Source: Fodinibacter luteus (GTDB taxonomy: Bacteria > Actinomycetota > Actinomycetes > Actinomycetales > Dermatophilaceae). From it: a DNA stretch of 64,000 bases. Both the position numbers and the translations under genes were made by a program. The first letter of the stretch is position 1; each line of letters begins with the position of its first letter. Below, one piece after another: positions 33,349-40,840 of the stretch. Below the pieces are notes generated by a model. The model saw nothing but the letters and a program-made list of their open reading frames with translations. It was not told the origin of the DNA and did not search any database. The DNA is taken from positions 1 to 64,000 of the forward strand of contig NZ_BAABGM010000017.1 in the NCBI RefSeq assembly GCF_039541575.1, given 5' to 3'.

Positions 33349-34325
33349 AGCGAGCCACCGCGGTCGCGTTCCTGGCCAGCTGCGCCGTGCTGGCCGGGTG
33401 CTCAGCCCCCGCCGACCTCGACGGCGAGACGACCGAGGTCGGCCTGCCCCTCGGGCCAACCCCGACCGCAGCCCCGGGCCAGGACCCCACCCCCCTCGTC
33501 GTCGACACCGACCTGGGGGCCGACGACCTGCTCGCCCTGACCTTCCTGCTCCGCCACCCCGACGTCCACGTGCGAGCCATCACCATCACGGCCACCGGGT
33601 TCCTCGACTGCGACACAGGCCTCGACGTACTCGGCGGGCTGATCTCAGCCCTGGACGCGTCCCCACCACCAGTCGCGTGCGGGCGCAGCAACCCCGGCCC
33701 GGGCGCCCGCAGCTTCCCCGCTGCCTGGGCTGCGGCGGCCGCCACCGGGTCCGGAATCACACCGGATGCCGGCGCCCTCACCGCCAGCCCGGAACCTGCC
33801 GCCCAGCTCATCGCCGGACTCGCACAGAGCACGCAGGGTCTCGTTCTCGTGGCACTCGGACCCCTGACCAACGTCGCCGACGTCGCGATGCAGCACCCAC
33901 AGGACTACGCCAAACTGGCCGCCGTCCATGCGATGGCCGGCTCGGTCAGCGGGCCGATCGTCGACGGCGTCGCCGAGTGGAACGCAGCAGCGGACCCTGC
34001 TGCACTGCAGACGGTGCTCGGGGCCCACACCCCGCTGACACTGGTCCCGGAAGACGCCGTGCCGCAGGCGAATCCGGACACGCTCACGATCCCGGCCGCC
34101 CGCGCGGTCATCGCCGCGAGCACGCTGCCAGCATGGTGGGACCTCGCCGCCGTCGCCGCACTCGTGGCACCGCAAGCCGGTCGCGCCCAGACCGCACAAT
34201 GGGTCCTGCACCCAACCGCTGCGGGCCGGCTCGTGCCAGACGGTGACGGACCAGTGCGGGTCGTCCGGTCCTTGGACGGGGCCGTTCTCGAGGCCGAGTA
34301 CGCGCGGGTTTCCGCCAGTGGATGA
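33345..34325 (+). CDS. Lipoprotein of the nucleoside hydrolase family
   Basis: Nucleoside hydrolases cleave N-glycosidic bonds of nucleosides. This 326-aa member is predicted to be exported: a type II signal peptide ends in the lipobox VLAGC (Cys19), followed by a Pro/Thr linker. The metal/ribose-binding motif DTDLGADD (54-61) is intact, VALGPLTNVADV corresponds to the conserved LGPLTNIA strand, and EWNAAADP occupies the FN-D-P region. An extracytoplasmic hydrolase in an ECF/ABC operon is unusual, and its true substrate is unknown. Confidence 0.82.
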   Translation: MKRATAVAFLASCAVLAGCSAPADLDGETTEVGLPLGPTPTAAPGQDPTPLVVDTDLGADDLLALTFLLRHPDVHVRAITITATGFLDCDTGLDVLGGLISALDASPPPVACGRSNPGPGARSFPAAWAAAAATGSGITPDAGALTASPEPAAQLIAGLAQSTQGLVLVALGPLTNVADVAMQHPQDYAKLAAVHAMAGSVSGPIVDGVAEWNAAADPAALQTVLGAHTPLTLVPEDAVPQANPDTLTIPAARAVIAASTLPAWWDLAAVAALVAPQAGRAQTAQWVLHPTAAGRLVPDGDGPVRVVRSLDGAVLEAEYARVSASG

Positions 34326-34410
34326 GTGCCGCATTGGGCACCATGTCCATGTCCGAGCGACCGACGTCATGACCTGGCCAGCCCTCACTGGAGAACGGAG
34401 GCTGAACCCG

Positions 34411-34743
34411 ATGAACCGAACCACGGCAGGTGATGTTGTGTTCGCGCTTTCGACGGCGGCCGCGGCTTGCTGGCTGGCGTCCTACTCGTGGGTTCTCGGC
34501 CTCATTGTTCCGGCAGATGTCCTGGCTCTGGTCATCCCGATGGCGCTCTTGCTCACTCTGAACATCTCGCCATGGCTGGTGGCCGAAATCGCGGCGATCC
34601 TCCTGGGCCTCGCTGCTGCCGGCGTTGCTGTTCGAGTGGTTGGCGAGAAGCGAGATGGTCGCCGTAAAGCTGCGCTTCTCGCTGGTGTGGGCGGCGCCGC
34701 CGTTGCGCTGCTCTCGTTCCTCAGTCTGGCCAGCCCCGCATAG
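34411..34743 (+). CDS. Small hypothetical membrane protein
   Basis: This 110-aa protein has three hydrophobic spans (VVFALSTAAAACWLASYSWV, VLALVIPMALLLTLNI, WLVAEIAAILLGLAAAGVAV), a basic loop (GEKRDGRRKAA) and a final span. The ATG at 34411 follows GGAGG at a 9-base spacing; the frame is open upstream but lacks a ribosome site. It is not recognised. Its base composition is slightly lower in GC than its neighbours. Confidence 0.65.
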   Translation: MNRTTAGDVVFALSTAAAACWLASYSWVLGLIVPADVLALVIPMALLLTLNISPWLVAEIAAILLGLAAAGVAVRVVGEKRDGRRKAALLAGVGGAAVALLSFLSLASPA

Positions 34744-35131
34744 CGACCACGCTGCTCCCAACTGCAACGGTCGCGGCGATGCAGGCCAACGCGGCAGCCT
34801 CGCCGGCTTGCCACCGTCAGGAGGGACGGCTGGCGGCGCTGAGACTGTGAGGCCTCGACAGCAGCTCCCGCCCCAGGTCCTGGGAGGGCCGCCCGGTGCA
34901 GAGGTTGGCTGTGGTCCGTGGTCCATTGTCGCGGCTTCCCCGACGACGACGGTAATGTCAAGGGTCGGCGGGCACCCATGGGCTTGTTCGGGCACCTTCG
35001 ATTTGTGACTGAACAGGTGCTGCTGTGCAGACCCCGTTGCGGGTGATGCCACCCAGGTCATCTCGTCAAATCCACCACTGGCCCATCGACGTCCACCGGC
35101 GCCACGAGGCCACCACCGAAGGGAACCCTCC
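34744..35131. other. Intergenic stretch with no recognisable gene
   Basis: No open frame with coding character or ribosome site was seen. It presumably holds the promoter of the DUF1269 gene at 35132. No clear repeats. Confidence 0.5.
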
Positions 35132-35695
35132 ATGTCCGACGACAGCATCGACCAGACGTCCGAACTCACCGCCGAGGTCGCCGCGGTGAGCGACGGCGCG
35201 CGCACCCTGTTCATCGCCGACTTCAACGACACCGCAGCGGCCCACGAGGCGTACCAGGCCCTCAAGTCGCTCGAGGACGGACGCCACTTCGCCATCGACG
35301 GTGTCATCGTCGTCAACCGCGACGCCGACGGCAAGCTCGAGATCGAGAAGGCCACCGACCACTCCACCAAGAAGGGCCTGAAGTGGGGCCTCGTGGGCGG
35401 TGCAGCCCTCGGCCTGATCTTCCCGCCGTCGATCCTCGGCAGCGCCGCGGCCCTGGGCGCCGGCGGAGCCGCGCTGGGCAAGGCCCACCAGCTCCACGAC
35501 AAGATCGGGCTCGAGAAGGACCTCTCCGACGCGGTGGCCGCCGGCCACTCCGGCATCGTCGCCCTGGTGTCCGACCCCGGAGCCGTCGAGATCCGCGACG
35601 CCCTCGCCAAGGCCAACGGCATCGTCGAACACGCCGTCAGTGACGTCGTCGCCAAGGACATCCACGCCATCGCGAACGAGGTCCAGAAGGGCTGA
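35132..35695 (+). CDS. DUF1269 domain-containing protein (copy 1)
   Basis: The 187-aa protein has an N-terminal alpha/beta domain (TLFIADFNDTAAAHEAYQAL, DGVIVVNRDADGKLEI), a central Gly-rich hydrophobic hairpin (WGLVGGAALGLIFPPSILG, AALGAGGAALG) that may insert in membranes, and a C-terminal domain (VALVSDPGAVEI). The family has no established function. A paralog lies at 59597. The ATG follows AAGGGAACC. A very strong hairpin ends the transcript. Confidence 0.85.
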   Translation: MSDDSIDQTSELTAEVAAVSDGARTLFIADFNDTAAAHEAYQALKSLEDGRHFAIDGVIVVNRDADGKLEIEKATDHSTKKGLKWGLVGGAALGLIFPPSILGSAAALGAGGAALGKAHQLHDKIGLEKDLSDAVAAGHSGIVALVSDPGAVEIRDALAKANGIVEHAVSDVVAKDIHAIANEVQKG

Positions 35696-35706
35696 CCGAC
35701 TCTGCT

Positions 35707-35752
35707 GCATCCGTGGCCGGGCTCAGCCTGGGCTGAGCCCGGCCACGGATGC
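35707..35752 (+). terminator. Very strong intrinsic terminator hairpin
   Basis: Two perfectly complementary 22-base arms (35707-35728, 35731-35752; core CCGTGGCCGGGCTCAG) flank a 2-base gap, giving a long GC-rich stem 12 bases after the DUF1269 stop. There is no T-run. Confidence 0.85.
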
Positions 35753-36175
35753 GTTGTCCGGAGCAGACTCGGATCAGGGCGCCTGAGTTGAGACCCACGG
35801 CAGGGGTGTTGGGCATCCGAGCCGTCGTTTGACCTCTGTCAGGACGTCCAAGCAGCAGCCCTGAGAGGGGCCCCTCTACCCGGCTTGGGCCTGCGGTCCA
35901 CTCGTCGCTGCGGGCATGACGAGGGCCCAGTGCGCTGGGACCGAGTCGGCATGCCCTTGCAGGTGCAGGGCAAATCGCGTCGCTGTCGAGAAAGTGAATG
36001 GGCTGGGGGCCGGGCCTGCGCTCGGTCGAGCACGTTGAGCGGGGGCGTGGTCCGCATGACGGTCTGGGAACAGGCCAGATCTCATTGCGGCGGCGTGTCA
36101 GGTGTTATGGGGGCTCCAGTACCCGGGAGGATGTGTGATGCACCACTGTCGGCCACGCGCTTCGAGGAGAACACC
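35753..36175. other. Intergenic stretch with no recognisable gene
   Basis: It contains no convincing coding frame. A promoter for the membrane gene at 36176 is presumably included. Weak palindromes only. Confidence 0.45.
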
Positions 36176-36583
36176 ATGAATGCCCAGCCCGCCACCGAGC
36201 CCAGCAGGACGGCGGTCGGCGTGACCGTGTTCGCCGCCGTCATGCTGATCATGATCGGCGTCCTCCAGGCAATCCAGGGCCTGGTTGCCCTGGTCAACGA
36301 CACGTTCTACGTCGCCGGGCAGGAGTACATCTTCACCTTCGACCTCACCACCTGGGGATGGATCCACATCCTCCTCGGTGTAGTGGTTGCCGTCGCGGGT
36401 TACTTCGTGCTCCAGGGCAAGGTGTGGGCGCGCACCGTCGGCGTCATCGTCGCGTCGCTCAGTGCCCTCGTCAACTTCGCCTGGCTGCCCCATTACCCGC
36501 TCTGGGGTCTTGCCATCATCGCCCTTGACGTCTTCGTGATCTGGGCGCTGACCGTCCACGGGCGGGACATCACGCGGGCCTGA
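36176..36583 (+). CDS. Four-span membrane protein (DUF7144-like)
   Basis: This 135-aa protein has four transmembrane segments (VGVTVFAAVMLIMIGVLQAI, WIHILLGVVVAVAGYFVL, ARTVGVIVASLSALVNFAWL, WGLAIIALDVFVIWALTV). The sequence LTTWGWIHILLG with IDVFVIWAL is typical of a small conserved actinobacterial membrane family (DUF7144-like) often found next to stress genes. The ATG at 36176 has a GAGGAGA site. Function unknown. Confidence 0.8.
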   Translation: MNAQPATEPSRTAVGVTVFAAVMLIMIGVLQAIQGLVALVNDTFYVAGQEYIFTFDLTTWGWIHILLGVVVAVAGYFVLQGKVWARTVGVIVASLSALVNFAWLPHYPLWGLAIIALDVFVIWALTVHGRDITRA

Positions 36584-36993
36584 ATGCCCTGGTGGCGGCA
36601 GCCCCGCTGCACTGGAGCGGGCCCTGCACGGGTCCTGGGAAAGATCCGCCCCACCGCTGGCCGGGCTTCAGCTCTCGACAACTCTCGTGCTTGTCTGGAG
36701 CGGGAATGGACGTCGGCTGACGGCACCAGTACGTCGTCGCTTGGCGGACAAGCGCACCCATGTGCGGCCTCGGAATGAGCGAACGGGTGTCACCGGGCGC
36801 CGCCGACTCCCTGTTGGACGGCAAGGTGCACCTCACGCCGCCACAGGCAATGGCGCACCGATGAAGTTGTCCCTTTGCCGACGAGCCCGGAGGACCTACC
36901 CCACAGCGCTCAAGCGTTCTGGGTAACCTCGGCTCGTCACCTACAGAACGCTGACGCTGAGCTCGGCCGTGCCCCTCCAGAGCGAGCGATGGG
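36584..36993. other. Intergenic stretch with no recognisable gene
   Basis: This 410-base gap lies between genes that converge on it. Short frames exist on both strands but lack ribosome sites and coding character. Confidence 0.45.
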
Positions 36994-37803
36994 TCAGCCG
37001 GTCGGTGGGGCGGGGTTCAGCAGTTCCTGTAGCCGGGCGATGGAGGCTGCCAGGACGACAGGGGTGGACGCCTGGTCCCCGGACGAGATCTGGGACTCGA
37101 CGTCGGCGCGTGCTGCGCGCACGGCATCGCGCAGGTGCCGTGCCCGGGTAGCGCGGAGTTCGTCCGGCGCCGACGTCTCGAGGCCGGTCAGCCGGTCCTC
37201 GACGGCACTGGCACGGGCGGCGCTGACGTGCCAGCCGCCGGCGAGGGCATCGGGGGTCCCCGACTGCTGCAACTGTGGCAGCAGCTCCAGGGCCAGCCAG
37301 CGCACGTCCACCTCCGTCTCGGCTGCCTCGGCGTCCCAGGCGCTGCGTCGGCGCGCCCGGAGGATCAGGTACGCCACCAGTCCCGTCAGGACCACGGCGA
37401 GCAGCCACCAGAGCCAGGGGGGCAGCCCGCCCTCGGCGGTGTCGGTCCCAGTCGGTGCCGCCGAGGCAGTGGGCGTGGGTGTTGCGTTCTCCGTCGGCGT
37501 GGGGGTCTCGGAGGGGGTCTGCGGCACTGTCTGGGTGACGATCACCGACCTCGTCGGTCTGGGGGTTGGTGTCGGCGTGGGCTCCTGGGTCTCGGACGGT
37601 GCCTGCGAGGGTGTGGCGGTCTCGGGTACCTCGCTGCTCGGGGAGGTGCCGGGAACAGTCACGGAGGCTGACGGCAGGGTGCGGGTCGGAGACGGCAGGT
37701 TGCCCCCACCACCTCCACAGCCGCTGAGGAGCAGCACGGCGAGGATGGTCACCGGAAGGATGGACGCCCGCACTCGAGCTTCGCCTGGGGTGTGAGTGTC
37801 CAT
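36994..37803 (-). CDS. Lipoprotein with Pro/Thr-rich linker and a transmembrane segment
   Basis: This 269-aa protein has a signal peptide ending in the lipobox LLLSGC (Cys about 29), followed by GGGGG and about 85 residues of Pro/Thr/Ser/Glu spacer. A membrane helix follows at about 128-148 (PPWLWWLLAVVLTGLVAYLIL), with a charged C-terminal domain that would be cytoplasmic. Lipid anchor plus internal span would tether the Pro-rich loop outside. The ATG at 37803 has an AGGAAGG site. Not recognised. Confidence 0.75.
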   Translation of the reverse strand: MDTHTPGEARVRASILPVTILAVLLLSGCGGGGGNLPSPTRTLPSASVTVPGTSPSSEVPETATPSQAPSETQEPTPTPTPRPTRSVIVTQTVPQTPSETPTPTENATPTPTASAAPTGTDTAEGGLPPWLWWLLAVVLTGLVAYLILRARRRSAWDAEAAETEVDVRWLALELLPQLQQSGTPDALAGGWHVSAARASAVEDRLTGLETSAPDELRATRARHLRDAVRAARADVESQISSGDQASTPVVLAASIARLQELLNPAPPTG

Positions 37804-38235
37804 CTCAGGGCCTTCCTGTCGCGGTCACTGGCTAGGTCAAAGTCTGGGTGCGCCCGCCGCGTCGGGCATCACCCGCACCGGGTGGGGGGCACGACGGGTG
37901 GGCCGGCCCCGTAGGCCTCACCGTCATCTCGCTCAGTCCCTGATGCTCCGTCGAAGTGACTCATGGTGGTTCAGTCCGGTCTGGGTGTAGCCGCGTCGCA
38001 TGTGCGGCGCGGCGGTCGCCCTCGCGGGGAGCCCCCGACTGGCTCGGCCAGCGGTGAAGTCCTGTGACCTAGTGGGTCGGCACCACATCCCACCCGAGGT
38101 CGCGGGCCTGCACAGCCTCGATCACGCTCACCCAGGGTGGGTGAAGCCCCTTCCCTTGGACGGCTGCCAGCATCCGAACACGTCGTCGGAACCGGGACGG
38201 GCCGGCCCTGGACGACTCGGACGAACGGAGCGGCA
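37804..38235. other. Divergent intergenic region before the phosphoketolase gene
   Basis: This 432-base gap lies between divergent genes. No coding frame is credible, so it presumably carries both promoters. No motif could be assigned. Confidence 0.45.
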
Positions 38236-40635
38236 GTGACGACAAGCAGCGGAGCACAAGATCTTGAGGACACCCTGTCCACGCCGACGTCCGACGAGGT
38301 GGCGGTGATGGACGCTTGGTGGCGTGCCAACAACTACCTGACCGTTGGCCAGATCTATCTGCTGGACAACCCACTCCTTCGCGAGCCGCTGTCGTCCGAC
38401 CACATCAAGCCACGTCTGTTGGGGCACTGGGGTACCAGCCCCGGCCTCGCCTTCGTCTACGTCCACGCCTCCCGCCTGATCCAGCGGACCAGTCAGCAGG
38501 CCATCTATTTGGCCGGTCCGGGGCACGGTGGCCCGGCCCTGGTCGCGGCGGGCTACCTGGAGGGCAGCTACACCGAGACCTACCCGCAGGTGACGCAGGA
38601 CGGGGTCGGGATGCGGCGGCTCTTCCGGCAGTTCTCGGCCCCCGGGGGCATCCCAAGCCACGTGTCGGTCCCGACCCCGGGGTCGATCCACGAAGGCGGG
38701 GAACTCGGCTACGTGCTGGTGCACGCCTTCGGGGCGGTCATGGACAACCCGAACCTGCTCGCACTGGCGGTGGTGGGCGACGGGGAGGCCGAGACCGGCC
38801 CACTGGAGGGCTCATGGAAGGGGATCTCGTTCCTCAACCCGGAGCGGGACGGCGCCGTACTTCCCATCCTGCACCTCAATGGCGCCAAGATCGCCGGCCC
38901 GACGGTGCTTGCGCGAAAGGACCCCGCCGAGGTCCGCGCGCTGTTCGAAGGACACGGCTACGACGTGCTGGAGGTGGAGGGCGAGGACCTGCCCGGCATG
39001 CACTACCGCTTTGCGGGCGCCCTTGCGCGTGCGTGGACCGCCATCCGCCGCATCCAGGACGAGGCCCGAAGCGGCAGCTGGGACGGTTCCCGCCCGCGAT
39101 GGCCGCTCATCGTGCTGCGCACGCCCAAGGGCTGGACCGGCCCCGACGTCGTCGACGGTGTACAGGTGGCGGGGACGTGGCGGGCCCATCAAGTGCCCCT
39201 GTCCGGGGTGAAGGGAGACGAGGCGCACCTGGGGCTGCTCGAGGACTGGATGCGGTCCTACCGCCCCGAGGAGCTCTTCGACGAGACCGGCGCCCCGCGG
39301 GAGGTGGTCGCACGCGCGAACCCCGAGGGAGTCCTGCGGATGAGTGCAACCCCGCACGCAAACGGGGGCCTCCTCACCCGAGACCTGGAGCTTCCCGACC
39401 TCCGCTCGTACGCCGTGCCGGTCACGGCCCCCGGGTCGTCACGAGCCGAGTCCACCCGCAAGCTGGGCGAGATGATGCGGGACGTCTACGCCGCGAACGA
39501 CGACCGGTTCCGGCTGTTCTGCCCCGACGAGACCAACAGCAACCGGCTCGGTGCCGTCTTCGAGGTCACCGACCGCGCGTTCGCCGAACGGACAACCCCC
39601 GACGATGTCTCACTGTCGCGCGACGGCCGGGTCATGGAAGTGCTCTCGGAGCACAACTGCCACGGTTGGCTCGAGGGCTACACGCTCACCGGGCGCCACG
39701 GATGGTTCGCCACCTACGAGGCGTTCGCCATGGTCAGCGCATCCCAGACCATCCAGCACGGCAAGTGGCTCCAGGAGGCGGCGCACCTGCCGTGGCGGGC
39801 CAAGATCCCCAGCCTGAACATCCTGCTGACCTCAACCGCGTGGCGCAACGACCACAACGGGTTCAGCCACCAGGGACCCGGGTTGATCCAGAACGTCATC
39901 ACGCAACGCGGCAATGTCGGGCGGGTCTACTTCCCGCCGGACGCGAACTGCCTCCTGTCAGTGGCGGACCACTGCTTCCGATCACGCTCGTACGTCAACC
40001 TCGTGGTCATCGACAAGCAACCCCAGCTGCAGTGGCTCTCGATCGACGACGCGGTCGAGCACTGTGCCCGTGGTGCCGGGGTGTGGACATGGGCAGGGAC
40101 CGACGACGGCGAGAGCGACCCGGACATCGTCCTGGCGTGCGCCGGTGACGTCGTCACGATGGAGACCGTCGCCGCCGCGCAGATCCTGCGGGAGCGTCTG
40201 CCGGCGCTGCGTACGCGTGTGGTCAACGTCGTCGACCTCATGGCGCTGCCACGTCCCACGGACCACCCCCACGGCATGGAGGACACGCTGTTCCGGGAGC
40301 TCTTCACGGACCACGTTGACGTCGTGTTCGCCTTCCACGGCTACCCGGGAGCCATCCACCAGCTCGTCCACGGGCGCCCCGATGCGGACCGGTTCAGGGT
40401 ACGTGGCTTCATCGAGGAAGGCACCACCACGACGCCCTTCGACATGGTCGTACTGAACCGCGCTTCTCGCTTCCACCTCGTCATCGATGCCATCAACAAC
40501 GCGCGCCGGACGCCGGCCGGGGCGGCCGAGCTCAAGACCTGGTGCCACCAGCGCCTGGCCGAGCACGAGGCTTACGTGGTGGAGCACCTCGAGGACATGC
40601 CAGATATCCGGGACTGGACCCTCAACGAAGGCTAG
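38236..40635 (+). CDS. Phosphoketolase (xylulose-5-phosphate/fructose-6-phosphate)
   Basis: This thiamine-diphosphate enzyme splits xylulose-5-P (or fructose-6-P) with phosphate into acetyl-P and glyceraldehyde-3-P (or erythrose-4-P). The 799-aa length is typical. Visible signatures are GPGHGGPALVAAGYLEGSYT, SHVSVPTPGSIHEGGELGY, the ThDP motif GDGEAETGPLEGSW (about 180), HQVPL, DETNSNRL, and EGYTLTGRHGWFATYEAF with HQGPG. The GTG at 38236 has a GGAG site; an ATG at 38137 is in frame but gives an atypical N-terminus. It is followed by a P-type ATPase gene. Acetyl-P production without the lower glycolytic pathway suits redox-limited growth. Confidence 0.95.
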   Translation: MTTSSGAQDLEDTLSTPTSDEVAVMDAWWRANNYLTVGQIYLLDNPLLREPLSSDHIKPRLLGHWGTSPGLAFVYVHASRLIQRTSQQAIYLAGPGHGGPALVAAGYLEGSYTETYPQVTQDGVGMRRLFRQFSAPGGIPSHVSVPTPGSIHEGGELGYVLVHAFGAVMDNPNLLALAVVGDGEAETGPLEGSWKGISFLNPERDGAVLPILHLNGAKIAGPTVLARKDPAEVRALFEGHGYDVLEVEGEDLPGMHYRFAGALARAWTAIRRIQDEARSGSWDGSRPRWPLIVLRTPKGWTGPDVVDGVQVAGTWRAHQVPLSGVKGDEAHLGLLEDWMRSYRPEELFDETGAPREVVARANPEGVLRMSATPHANGGLLTRDLELPDLRSYAVPVTAPGSSRAESTRKLGEMMRDVYAANDDRFRLFCPDETNSNRLGAVFEVTDRAFAERTTPDDVSLSRDGRVMEVLSEHNCHGWLEGYTLTGRHGWFATYEAFAMVSASQTIQHGKWLQEAAHLPWRAKIPSLNILLTSTAWRNDHNGFSHQGPGLIQNVITQRGNVGRVYFPPDANCLLSVADHCFRSRSYVNLVVIDKQPQLQWLSIDDAVEHCARGAGVWTWAGTDDGESDPDIVLACAGDVVTMETVAAAQILRERLPALRTRVVNVVDLMALPRPTDHPHGMEDTLFRELFTDHVDVVFAFHGYPGAIHQLVHGRPDADRFRVRGFIEEGTTTTPFDMVVLNRASRFHLVIDAINNARRTPAGAAELKTWCHQRLAEHEAYVVEHLEDMPDIRDWTLNEG

Positions 40636-40792
40636 GTACCACGATGAACGTCCCGTTGGCTCGCGGAGTGCATATGGAGGGACCTGTCGACACCTTCGAG
40701 GTTTCGGTGCCTTGTCGTGTGGAGCCGGCACCCAGTCGCCGGGGCCCCGTCATCCGGCCACCCGCGTCGGGTGGTGCCCTAGGGTTCGCCGA

Positions 40793-40818
40793 CAAAGCAT
40801 GCTGCAGGCGATGCTTTG
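40793..40818 (+). promoter_or_regulatory. Inverted repeat immediately before the P-type ATPase ribosome site
   Basis: CAAAGCAT-N10-ATGCTTTG is a perfect 8-base inverted repeat ending 9 bases before AGGGAGGGA (40827-40835). It could be an operator, or an RNA hairpin modulating translation. The rest of the gap from 40636 is non-coding. Confidence 0.5.
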
Positions 40819-40840
40819 CGCTCCCAGGGAGGGACAACCC

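Noticed and set aside
38137..38235. Longer phosphoketolase start at 38137
   Set aside because: It would add 33 residues unlike the family N-terminus; the GTG at 38236 has a GGAG site and gives the usual length.
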